DNA of 64,000 nt from an uncultured Burkholderiales bacterium (GTDB lineage Bacteria; Pseudomonadota; Gammaproteobacteria; Burkholderiales; Burkholderiaceae_C): the NCBI GenBank assembly GCA_903932865.1, contig CAIZHQ010000013.1, forward strand, positions 1-64,000, written 5' to 3'. How positions within the stretch are numbered: the stretch's first letter is position 1; every line of letters starts with the position of its first letter. Shown here one piece after another: positions 55,996 through 63,456 of the stretch. The notes under the pieces were generated by a model. The model ran no database searches and had not been told where the DNA came from. It saw only the letters and a program-made list of their open reading frames with translations. The position numbers were made by a program, and so were the translations under genes.

Positions 55996-56172
55996 ATGAA
56001 ATTTTTTTTTATTTGTGCAACCGCGTTCATATTGCTAGGCTGCCAGTCCGAGATTGATAAATGTGTCGATGCAGGTCTCAGAGCCAATGAACCTTACAAA
56101 ACTGCACAAGAGAAATCTGAAACGGAGATGCAATTCAGGATGGCTTGTCTGAAGGCATCTGCAGGAAAGTAA
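55996..56172 (+). CDS. Small lipoprotein, 58 aa
   Basis: A frame from ATG 55996 to TAA 56170-56172 encodes a 58-residue protein. The signal ends with the lipobox LLGC at Cys16, then a short charged mature part with two more cysteines (KCVDAG, MACLKA). Its size suggests an envelope lipoprotein or exclusion-type factor. It is short enough to be missed in routine annotation. Confidence 0.6.
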   Translation: MKFFFICATAFILLGCQSEIDKCVDAGLRANEPYKTAQEKSETEMQFRMACLKASAGK

Positions 56173-56539
56173 AAGTTGCTTCTTTGCAGCCGAAAGCAGT
56201 TTAAAAATTGCTTCGCCTAGAGATGAAATGAGGGGTTCCCTCAGTGGATTGGATTTATCACCTCAAGAGACAGGATAACCATCTTGAGAGAGGGGCTCGC
56301 CGTTTTCGGGTATTGGGCCTCAATAGCTTCAGGAAAGCTTTTCAAGCCATACACGCGGGCGGTCAAGATGTCATGTACGCTATGATTCTTCAGTTCCGTC
56401 CGACTTGCAGCCAGAACTTAGCTCCTTCAGTCTGCGCAACTCATCAGACCACCCAGAGTTTGCACATCCGCTGTAAAACCGAAAGACGTTTGTATGGCTT
56501 CTTTTTATCATTTAGATCACCACAACCAAGAGCATTGCA
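56173..56539. other. Island intergenic region, 367 bp
   Basis: No convincing gene is seen. One frame from 56244 uses a TTG start, lacks a ribosome site and has no motif, so it is not called. The region may hold the promoter of the next exported protein. Confidence 0.45.
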
Positions 56540-56887
56540 ATGAAAAACTTGATGACAGTTTTACTTTTGACTATCACGGCGGTTCAAGTTACAGCTAACG
56601 CGCAAGACTTTGCAGCAGCGCGAAAAATGTGTGAAAACTATGGATTCACGCCAAATACTTCACCATTTGCTCAATGCGTTCAGACCGAGATCATTAAGTC
56701 GAAATACGATTCAGTAGATTCAAAGCAAAATGAAGCATGCTTGAATCGAGTTAATCAAATTGAACAAAGTGTAAATCGTTGCGCGTTGTCGTGCAGCCTC
56801 AACAACTTTCGTGATTGGAATGCAAATATGGCCTGCAAGGCGAAATGTGATGAGGCATTGAACTTCGCCCCTGTTTGCAAGCAATAA
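56540..56887 (+). CDS. Small Cys-rich exported protein
   Basis: A 115-residue protein with a Sec signal (MKNLMTVLLLTITAVQVTANA). The mature part begins FAAARKMCENYGFTPNTSPFAQCVQ, a motif found in several unassigned small proteins of proteobacteria, and has eight cysteines in all. It is AT-rich relative to the chromosome. Function unknown; the third exported protein of the element cargo. Confidence 0.68.
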   Translation: MKNLMTVLLLTITAVQVTANAQDFAAARKMCENYGFTPNTSPFAQCVQTEIIKSKYDSVDSKQNEACLNRVNQIEQSVNRCALSCSLNNFRDWNANMACKAKCDEALNFAPVCKQ

Positions 56888-57151
56888 TGTTCTCAAGTAA
56901 CGGTAGTCTTGGATGATTACTTTGCTGTCCGAAAAATTGAAATACCCCCGGTGGTTCGACATACGAACAATGACGGGGGCAACAATATGGTGCGACTGCG
57001 GGTGCATCAGTTGAAAATTTGGAAACGGCTGGGCACCGTTTGTGCGAAACAGTATGAGTATCGGGCAGGGACTCCCTTTTCCTAATAAGGGTGGTATCCA
57101 CCCGGTGGGTTCTCGCCGCCACGAAATCGTGACGGTTTCGATTCATCCACA

Positions 57152-58174
57152 CTAATGCTCCCATGCCCTACCCGATGGTCGCTTGTAAAACTCGCCTGTT
57201 TCCGGGTCATAGCTGGCCGCGTCTAACTCACCGTCCCTCACTCTGATGATGCTGTCATCGTTTGATTTGTCCTGAGGTGTTGGTGGTGCTTCTGGCGGTG
57301 GTGGTGGTGGTGGTGGTGGTGGTGGTGAAAAGGATTCCCTACAGTGACCTATGGTTTGTGGCTCGGCCAGCCCTGAAACCCTATACGGTTTGTTGGTCTG
57401 AAACCCTATAGGTTTTACTTTCTTGGCTCCTTTGCCTTTGCTGGTGAAAATCTGAGCCATCGTTTTGATGCGATTAGATGGCGCATCGGTGTTAATACCC
57501 AGCGCCAGCGCATAGGGCATGGGGTCACGCTTCAAAGTGTCACGTATCACTGCCCACGCCGCTGATTTGGTGGCCGGGTCATTGCGCAGCTTGTCCAGTA
57601 CTTGCCGGGTGATGTGCGCTTTGTGGTGGCCGCTCAGCTTTGAGCGTGGTTTGCTGAACCCAAAACCAGAGGCAACGTCTTTATAAAACTTGGCCTGTAG
57701 TTCGCTAAGGTTGCGTTTGCCGCCCACCGCATCGGACCCGCGCAAACGGCCATCGATCAGAGGGACCAACAAAACATGCGCATGGTCTTGGGCTTCATCG
57801 CGGTGTATGTCCACGCTGATGATGTTGTCCAGGTCACCAAAAGCAGCGCCAGCCCAATGGGCGCAGGCGGTGAAGTATTCGATCACGTCTAGCTCATGGT
57901 TTGTCGGCAAACTGAAAATCAACTCCACGCCCAAAACCCCATTTTTTCGGTCTTTGGTGATGCCTGCCTCGGTCATCTTGGCTTTGGCCAGCCTCGCCAC
58001 TTCCTCAGGTGTTGCAGGCCCCATGAGTGTGATGTTAAGGTGTGACCGTGTCGCATCGATGTGACCTGATGCGCCCAATTCGGCCTGAATGGTGCGCCTG
58101 TTATGCCGTGCCGCCTTGGACCATATGCCGCCCCCTTTGAGCTTTTCCAGCCTCATGAATGCGGCCCCGCTCAT
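57152..58174 (-). CDS. MobV-family relaxase (plasmid mobilization protein)
   Basis: A 340-residue relaxase. The metal-binding motif is H124-x-D126-E127 and H131-x-H133 in VDIHRDEAQDHAHVLL, followed by DGRLRGSDAVGGKRNLSELQ, as in Pre/MobV enzymes that nick at oriT. A run of 11 prolines near residue 290 is encoded by a GGT repeat (57297-57327) and may vary in length. The ATG at 58172-58174 has GGAG upstream. It should let the element move with helper conjugation machinery; no oriT could be identified. Confidence 0.83.
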   Translation of the reverse strand: MSGAAFMRLEKLKGGGIWSKAARHNRRTIQAELGASGHIDATRSHLNITLMGPATPEEVARLAKAKMTEAGITKDRKNGVLGVELIFSLPTNHELDVIEYFTACAHWAGAAFGDLDNIISVDIHRDEAQDHAHVLLVPLIDGRLRGSDAVGGKRNLSELQAKFYKDVASGFGFSKPRSKLSGHHKAHITRQVLDKLRNDPATKSAAWAVIRDTLKRDPMPYALALGINTDAPSNRIKTMAQIFTSKGKGAKKVKPIGFQTNKPYRVSGLAEPQTIGHCRESFSPPPPPPPPPPPEAPPTPQDKSNDDSIIRVRDGELDAASYDPETGEFYKRPSGRAWEH

Positions 58175-58296
58175 GTCGTGCGCTCCAGCTTGGCCAACTT
58201 GAAGATTTTGGGTGGCCTAGAATCACAATGTTTGATGTTTTTGGTCGTGGTGGTGTCCAGCCCCACGGCCATTTTTGTTTGATGTTCGAACATAAT

Positions 58297-58539
58297 TCAC
58301 CCCGCTGTTTTGGGTGATCGTGCGCAGGCTTGGGCATTGACCCATGCATGTATTTCAGAGGCTAGCCATCGTGAGCTTCGCCCGATTTTGAGGGGCGCTG
58401 GAAATTTCCCGGCTTGAATTTGCTGGTAAATGTTGGACCTACTCAGCCCGATTTCGTTTTTTAACGTGGGCAGAGACCACAAAAGGGCTTCTGTGTTTTT
58501 TACTGAAGTTGCGTTGGTTTTTGGTTGTGAAAACGACAT
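58297..58539 (-). CDS. AlpA-type regulator/excisionase
   Basis: An 80-residue helix-turn-helix protein of the AlpA family: LPTLKNEIGLSRSNIYQQIQAGKFPAPLKIGRSSRWLASEIHAWV. AlpA proteins control integrase or excision genes in elements of this type. A palindrome begins in its start codon, so it may repress itself. It lies 122 bases before the relaxase and 287 bases after the integrase gene. Confidence 0.82.
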   Translation of the reverse strand: MSFSQPKTNATSVKNTEALLWSLPTLKNEIGLSRSNIYQQIQAGKFPAPLKIGRSSRWLASEIHAWVNAQACARSPKTAG

Positions 58540-58558
58540 TTTCTGGACCTAGAAAATG
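58537..58558. promoter_or_regulatory. Palindrome over alpA start codon
   Basis: Arms CATTTTCT (58537-58544) and AGAAAATG (58551-58558) pair perfectly around GGACCT. The left arm includes the alpA start codon. It is a good candidate for an autoregulatory site. Confidence 0.55.
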
Positions 58559-58560
58559 CG

Positions 58561-58598
58561 CTACGCAGCATGACGAGCGCGTAGCACATGACTACGCA
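58561..58598. repeat. Three CTACGC sites between alpA and integrase
   Basis: CTACGC occurs at 58561-58566, in reverse (GCGTAG) at 58579-58584, and as CTACGCA at 58592-58598. They lie just beyond the alpA palindrome and could be protein sites or part of a recombination region. The rest of 58540-58826 shows no gene. Confidence 0.4.
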
Positions 58599-58826
58599 AG
58601 CCCGGACCCTGAAGTTATTGCGAAAACCATTCGCCGCCAAAATGTCTCGATGGAAAAACCAAGACATTAACCGTGGTTAATCAGTTCAATTGATAGAGAA
58701 CAGCGGACACCATCCGCCTCTTAAATTTGACTAGGGGCTTGAGGCCCAGTCTGTAAACGGTGGTGAATCCGTTCTACTTTTGATCGTGGCGGTATTCTAG
58801 TGGTTGAGTGTGGACAATGCAAAAAT

Positions 58827-60182
58827 TTACGCAGCCCTTCCAAGGGTCACTACATTGTTGGGCTTGTTTTGCAATATGTCTAAGCGGTCGCCCAGCCGTT
58901 GCCACGCCTCACGCATGGGGGCTTCATACTGTGCCCGTTGGTAAATGCGCTTTACCTTTGTCGGTTCTGTATGGTTCAAGCACCGCCCGATCACCTCGGA
59001 CAAAACACCCAATTCACCCATGAGGGTGGCCCCGGTGCGCCGCAGGTCGTGCGGTGTCCACTTGCCGCCTGCCAGCGCCAGAGAGTTGGTTTGCTTGGTG
59101 CGGCCGCGCATGGGTTCACTACCGCCACGCTGCCTGTCTGCCACTTGCTTTGACACCGTCTTGAGGTCAACCGGGCCATTTAACCGCGCGTTCGGGAAAA
59201 CCCATGGTGTTAACCCACTGTGCTGGTGCAAAGCCTCAAACGCCCTCAGTGCTATGTCGTTCAGTTGAATTACATGGCGCTTGCCATTCTTCGTGAACCT
59301 TCCAGCGGCCGATAGTTCTGGTTGAGTCCATGTTCGCCGCTGCAAATCAATATGATGCCAATGTGCCTTAAGCGTTTCGCCAATGCGGCTAACAGTCGAT
59401 AGCGAAATAAGAAGGGCGTTCTGAGATGTTTTGTTTAGGCCTGATGTGAGCAGGAGCTTGAAAAACTCGATCAGTTCAGCCTCAGACAAAACCCGTTCAC
59501 GCTCCGTGCTGCCGCCGATTTTGTGTTTTTTGATGCGAGCGGTCGGGTCGGCCTCGATGTGGTCGCGGTCCAGTGCAAAGCCAAAGAGCTGGCGCAGGTC
59601 GCTGAAAACCCTTTCGGTCATCCGCTTCACGCCCCGGCTCAGCATGGTGTCGATGATGCGCTGAATGTGCGCCTTCGTCACGTCAGCCGCTGCCACGTCA
59701 CCAATGAGGGGGAAAACATCCGCTTCAAACGCCCTCAGGGCCTCGCTGCCACCGTCTTGGCGCTTCTTGAGGTCTGTGCGCTGCCATAGCTCAAACAAGC
59801 CCCTCACGGTCATTCTGGCGTCTTTGGCTGCGAGTTCTTGCAGGCGGTCTATCTGGGTTTGTTTGGCCTCGATCTGGTCGGCTTGCTTTTTCAGGCGGTC
59901 GGCCTCTTTTTCGGCCAGAGGGTCAATCCCGTCTTTGATCTTGCCCTTGAGGGTGTCCCGTTCGTCTCGAATGGCTTTCAAGGTCATGCGCGGCCATGCG
60001 CCGATGCGCACCTGCCTGACCTTGCTGGCAAAGTTGTAGCGCCACTCAAAATCCACGGAAACAGCCTCAGGGTCGTTTTTAACCGCCCTGACGATCCCAA
60101 ACATGCGGTCGCCGTCTGCGATGCGTTTGCCGTGGTCTGAGGGCCTCAGGGCTTCAAGTGCTTTGGTGGTGATTTTTGCCAT
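58827..60182 (-). CDS. int: Tyrosine recombinase (P4-type integrase)
   Basis: A 451-residue phage/P4-family integrase. It has an N-terminal DUF4102-type arm-binding domain (RIADGDRMFGIVRAVKN to LAEKEADRLKKQ), a core-binding domain, and the catalytic set R266 (SRIGET), H378-x-x-R381 (HDLRR), H404 and Y414 (RIYQR). It makes the tRNA-Pro insertion and, with AlpA, the excision. It starts 178 bases from attR as is usual. Confidence 0.92.
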   Translation of the reverse strand: MAKITTKALEALRPSDHGKRIADGDRMFGIVRAVKNDPEAVSVDFEWRYNFASKVRQVRIGAWPRMTLKAIRDERDTLKGKIKDGIDPLAEKEADRLKKQADQIEAKQTQIDRLQELAAKDARMTVRGLFELWQRTDLKKRQDGGSEALRAFEADVFPLIGDVAAADVTKAHIQRIIDTMLSRGVKRMTERVFSDLRQLFGFALDRDHIEADPTARIKKHKIGGSTERERVLSEAELIEFFKLLLTSGLNKTSQNALLISLSTVSRIGETLKAHWHHIDLQRRTWTQPELSAAGRFTKNGKRHVIQLNDIALRAFEALHQHSGLTPWVFPNARLNGPVDLKTVSKQVADRQRGGSEPMRGRTKQTNSLALAGGKWTPHDLRRTGATLMGELGVLSEVIGRCLNHTEPTKVKRIYQRAQYEAPMREAWQRLGDRLDILQNKPNNVVTLGRAA

Positions 60183-60202
60183 GCGTCCAGGGCTTGGGGG
60201 AA

Positions 60203-60229
60203 ATTGCCCCCCTAATTGCCCCCCTGTTT
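60203..60229. repeat. Element-end repeat, right copy
   Basis: Matches 54471-54497 at 26 of 27 bases and lies between the integrase start and attR. It is a candidate integrase arm site. Confidence 0.6.
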
Positions 60230-60360
60230 TATCTGGCAGTCAGTGTACCTCGATGGATTACAATGGACAACATCGAAAGCATCTGTTGATGTAAGCCATT
60301 GATTTTTATTGATTTTTTTGGTGTTTGTAAATCGTGCTGGATTTGGGTGGAAATCCCAAA

Positions 60361-60417
60361 ACTTGCATGGGGTGCAAGGGGTCGCGAGTTCGAATCCCGC
60401 CACGCCGACCATTTATG
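60361..60417. repeat. attR: right copy of 57-bp direct repeat
   Basis: Identical to 54344-54400; it restores the tRNA-Pro 3' half from the anticodon stem onward, ending with the CCA end at 60411. No 5' tRNA half is present, so it is an attachment remnant rather than a gene. Confidence 0.9.
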
Positions 60418-60431
60418 CCAATGAAATCAAT

Positions 60432-60464
60432 GGGTTACATCTTAAAAAGTTGTGACCCGTTTTT
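60432..60464 (+). terminator. Terminator behind attR (original chromosomal copy)
   Basis: GGGTTACA pairs with TGTGACCC and is followed by GTTTTTC. It resembles the terminator at 54413-54448 and should be the original host copy behind tRNA-Pro. Confidence 0.8.
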
Positions 60465-60523
60465 CATTGTGCACGCCCCTCGTGATGATGCCAAGTCTTC
60501 GTCCATATCTTTCAAGTGAACCC

Positions 60524-60892
60524 ATGATCAGACCTGTGCTTGCCGAGTCCGCCATCCATCCCAGCATCCGACCGTTCATCGCGCAATGGCATGGGGCTGT
60601 GGTTGCGCAAGTGCAAACTGCCATTGCCCAGTACCCAGTGGTGGTCGTGGGTTTGTCAGGCAACCCCTTTGTGGGCAAGGCTCGCAAGGCGTTGACCGCG
60701 GCTGGCGTGGCACACGAATACATAGAGTTCGGCAGCTATTTTTCGCAATGGCGCTTGCGCAATGCCTTGAAGATGTGGACGGGATGGCCCACGTTCCCGA
60801 TGGTCTTTGTGCGCGGCTCCTTGGTCGGTGGAGCCGATGATCTGCGCCGCCTGATCGACAACGGCGAACTTCAGACCTTGCTGCAAGCCTGA
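60524..60892 (+). CDS. Glutaredoxin-fold protein lacking active-site cysteines
   Basis: A 122-residue protein with a glutaredoxin-like fold: VVVGLSGNPFVGKARKAL in place of the C-P-x-C motif, then TGWPTFPMVFVRGSLVGGADDLRRL, which keeps the cis-proline and GGxDD segment for glutathione. Both active-site cysteines of CPFC are changed (N and V). It is therefore unlikely to act as a reductase and may bind glutathione or a partner. ATG 60524 is used. The first gene beyond the element. Confidence 0.78.
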   Translation: MIRPVLAESAIHPSIRPFIAQWHGAVVAQVQTAIAQYPVVVVGLSGNPFVGKARKALTAAGVAHEYIEFGSYFSQWRLRNALKMWTGWPTFPMVFVRGSLVGGADDLRRLIDNGELQTLLQA

Positions 60893-60897
60893 GGCCC

Positions 60898-61251
60898 ATG
60901 GCGTCCACCGCAAAACCCGAGTTGTGGCGCACCGAGGTGGGCGATGCGGTGGCGGTGCTCCATATTCCCGGTGCACTCAAACGTTCACGCACGTTCGACA
61001 TCGATGTGAGTGTGCTGGTGCGTGTGCCGGAAGACAACGCCGACGCTTGGCACGCGTTGACGCTGGAGATCGACGGCAAGCGGCAATGGCACCGCCGCAT
61101 TGCCAGCAGTTGCCCGGGCCAGACCGATGGGCTCGATTACCACTGCCGCTTGGTGCTTGAAGCGGGGCCAACCCTGCGCATCCGCGCGGTGGCTGGCACA
61201 CGGGGCGCGGTGGTGCAGCGACTGCAGATCGAAGCTCGGGAAGACCTTTAG
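60898..61251 (+). CDS. Conserved-looking protein of unknown function, 117 aa
   Basis: A 117-residue soluble protein with no signal peptide. It has a strand-rich look (VAVLHIPG, RIRAVAG-like ending RIRAVAGTRGAVVQRLQIE) and could be a beta-sandwich. It starts six bases after the glutaredoxin-fold gene, so the two may be one operon. I do not recognise the family. Confidence 0.7.
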   Translation: MASTAKPELWRTEVGDAVAVLHIPGALKRSRTFDIDVSVLVRVPEDNADAWHALTLEIDGKRQWHRRIASSCPGQTDGLDYHCRLVLEAGPTLRIRAVAGTRGAVVQRLQIEAREDL

Positions 61252-61253
61252 CG

Positions 61254-62435
61254 TCAGCCAATCACTGCCAACTCGCGCAGCGGGTGGTTGTGCAGCAGGC
61301 GATCAAAACCCAGTTCTTGCACGTCGATGGTGTGCGCTTGGCCCCGCAGCATCCACTCCGCCAGTGCCAGCCCAGCGCCTGCTGCGTGTTGCATGCCGTG
61401 ACCTGAGAACCCGTTGATGAAATACAGGTTGCGCAGAACCGGGTGCGGGCCGATCACGGCGTTGTGATCGAAGGTGTTCATCTCGTAGTAACCCGCCCAG
61501 GCCCGCTCCATCCGCAAGGCAGCGAGTGCCGGGATGCGGTGCGCCAGCGAGGCCCAGTGTTCGTCGTTCCATTCGGCCCAGTCGGGGTCTAGCGGCAGGC
61601 CTGGCTCGGTGTGCAAGGGCTCAGCGCCGCTGATCAAAAACCGACCTTCGGGCCGCAGCCACCAGCCGCTCGGGTCGATCAGCAAGGGGCACTGCGGCAG
61701 CGGCTCAGGGCACGACAGCACAAACACCGTGCGCCGCGCTGCCTCGACAGGCAAGTGCACCCCGGCCATGGCCGCCACTTCGCCGGCCCAAGGCCCCGCC
61801 GCGTTGACGACTTGGCCGCAAGGCAAACTGCCGCCACGGGCCAGCCGCACAGCGGTCACTTGGTTTGCCGTGTGGTCCAAGCCCACCACCCGGTCGTGCA
61901 GGCGCTGCACACCTTGCGCCATGGCTTTTTTCAAGAACGCCTGGTGCAGTGCAGGGCCGTCAAACCAACCCTCACCGCTCAGGCCCAGGCTGCCAAGCGC
62001 CACATCCTCCACGTTCAGCCAGGGGTAGCGCTGGCGCAGGGCCACGGGGCCTAGCAAGGCCACATCCGCCCCGGCTTGCTTTTGAATTTGGTGCGCGGTT
62101 TCCAGAGCCGCCGCTTGCTCGGGCTGGGCCAGGTACAGATAGCCGGGCTCTTGCAAACCCAGCGTGACCGGGTGATCGGGCAGGCCCAGGTGCTGTTCGG
62201 CCTCGCGTAAAAACGCGATGCCGAATTGGCTCAGCCGGATATTGACGGGGCAGGTGAATTGCTGGCGAATGGAGCTGGCGGAGAGCGATGAAGAGGCTTT
62301 TTCGTAACGCGTGTCCGACTCGACCAGCGTCACTTTCAAGCCCGGCTGCAAGCGCGTGAGCCACCACGCAGTGGCCGCGCCCATGACACCGCTGCCAACG
62401 ATGACCACATCGGTCAATTCTGGGTGACTGCTCAT
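61254..62435 (-). CDS. FAD-dependent oxidoreductase of DAO family
   Basis: A 393-residue flavoprotein of the glycine/D-amino acid oxidase group. The FAD motif is VVIVGSGVMGAATAWWL. The VNAAGPWAGEVAAMAG segment and the C-terminal FINGFSGHGMQHAAGAG are family marks also found in sarcosine-oxidase-like proteins. It should oxidise an amine or N-methyl amino acid; substrate unknown. The ATG at 62433-62435 is used. It is convergent with the 117-aa gene, two bases away. Confidence 0.87.
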   Translation of the reverse strand: MSSHPELTDVVIVGSGVMGAATAWWLTRLQPGLKVTLVESDTRYEKASSSLSASSIRQQFTCPVNIRLSQFGIAFLREAEQHLGLPDHPVTLGLQEPGYLYLAQPEQAAALETAHQIQKQAGADVALLGPVALRQRYPWLNVEDVALGSLGLSGEGWFDGPALHQAFLKKAMAQGVQRLHDRVVGLDHTANQVTAVRLARGGSLPCGQVVNAAGPWAGEVAAMAGVHLPVEAARRTVFVLSCPEPLPQCPLLIDPSGWWLRPEGRFLISGAEPLHTEPGLPLDPDWAEWNDEHWASLAHRIPALAALRMERAWAGYYEMNTFDHNAVIGPHPVLRNLYFINGFSGHGMQHAAGAGLALAEWMLRGQAHTIDVQELGFDRLLHNHPLRELAVIG

Positions 62436-62674
62436 GGGTTGATTTTTTCGGGAAGGGTAGGGAGCTAAAAGTGAAGGCGTGAGGGCCCTGATTGACGCCA
62501 TGCCCAATCACAGGTCTTCTGCCCAGCCCATCGGGTTTCATCTGGATTCTAAAGTAGACAAGTTACGGATGTTACATGGGGCCGCATGGACAGTTGCAAA
62601 GTCTGAAAGTGATAATGAAATCAACGACCCGACAAATTTGAAACGGGTTCGTTCATTCCTCTTGCTTGGACATC

Positions 62675-63139
62675 ATGACAAAAAATTCTCTCATCGGCAT
62701 GGTGTGTGCTGTGCTGCTTTCTGGTTGCGCCACCGTTGACATGCGTGTGGCGGGCTCAGGCCCCTCTTACCGGGATGCGACCCTGATTCAGCCCGACATC
62801 CTTTACCAGGAAACGCCGCAATCAAAATCAGTCATTGTGGGCTCACAGGTTTATGCCACAGTCAACAGCTGTTCGCTCATCCAACGCTACCGCATCCGAA
62901 CCAACACAGACTTCACATCGGCTTTGAACTTGTTCAAAAATCGAGCCCACATGATGGGGGGCAAATGGGTCACGATAGTGCATCACTCCGAGTTGGACAA
63001 TGTTGAAAATGCCTACGTGGGCAATCATGAAATTTTTTTGCGTGAAGCCACAGACATGGGCAGTGCCCGGTACCTGACCACCATTGTGGGTGACATTTAC
63101 GACTGCCCTTGCAACATCACCAGTTGCTCCGGCCGCTAA
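62675..63139 (+). CDS. Putative lipoprotein, 154 aa
   Basis: A 154-residue protein with a lipoprotein signal MTKNSLIGMVCAVLLSGCA and lipobox LLSGC. The mature part has four more cysteines including CPCNITSC near the end. The ATG at 62675 is used; a TTG nine bases earlier is possible. Function unknown. The stop overlaps the convergent 81-aa gene by four bases. Confidence 0.75.
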   Translation: MTKNSLIGMVCAVLLSGCATVDMRVAGSGPSYRDATLIQPDILYQETPQSKSVIVGSQVYATVNSCSLIQRYRIRTNTDFTSALNLFKNRAHMMGGKWVTIVHHSELDNVENAYVGNHEIFLREATDMGSARYLTTIVGDIYDCPCNITSCSGR

Positions 63140-63381
63140 ACCATCCGAAAGATGCGCCAGCCATCGTGCATCTTCCGAATCCCGAATTTCCAGCTCAGCC
63201 TGTTCCTTTTGACGTACTGAATGGCCGCAACGCGGGCATTTTCGGCCAACTTGAAATCATCAAAAAACAAACTGTCACCGATGTCCATGCCATGAAAAAC
63301 ATACCTGTGGCGAACAGGAATGTCGAACTTTTCCGGCGATTTGGTGATGGTCAACATGGGAGTAATGAAACGATTCATCAA
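63136..63381 (-). CDS. Small protein of unknown function, 81 aa
   Basis: An 81-residue soluble protein. A segment GDSLFFDDFKLAENARVAAIQYVKRNRLSWKFGIRKM resembles small unassigned proteins with GDSFF and RKVxxGxRVWR patterns, which also occur in phages. A DNA-binding role is possible. It overlaps the convergent lipoprotein gene by four bases. Confidence 0.6.
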   Translation of the reverse strand: MMNRFITPMLTITKSPEKFDIPVRHRYVFHGMDIGDSLFFDDFKLAENARVAAIQYVKRNRLSWKFGIRKMHDGWRIFRMV

Positions 63382-63456
63382 GAATCGTCAGCAATCACCT
63401 TAACTTGAGCCTGTGGCACAGTGCGGCTCTGTCAGGAGGCACTGCCTGTCCTGGCT

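Larger units (their letters stand above)
54344..60417. mobile_element. Integrated mobilizable element in tRNA-Pro
   Basis: A 6.07-kb element between 57-bp repeats. Its backbone is an integrase next to attR, an AlpA-like excisionase/regulator and a MobV-type relaxase, all on the minus strand. The plus-strand cargo is a ParB-like protein, an HGG-type protein and three small exported proteins. There is no replication or mating-pore gene, so it must use a helper conjugative system. Cargo DNA is more AT-rich than the chromosome. Confidence 0.88.

Noticed and set aside
56244-56543. 99-codon frame in the island
   Set aside because: TTG start, no ribosome site, no motif, odd composition; treated as intergenic.
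56888-57151. oriT of the element downstream of the relaxase
   Set aside because: Short inverted repeats (around 57088 and 57114) exist, but no known MobV nick-site sequence was found and oriT normally lies upstream of the mob gene.
57297-57327. Tandem GGT array as CRISPR-like repeat
   Set aside because: A trinucleotide run inside the relaxase gene with no spacers.
60361-60411. Second tRNA-Pro gene
   Set aside because: Only the 3' half is present; it is the attR remnant of the mobile element.
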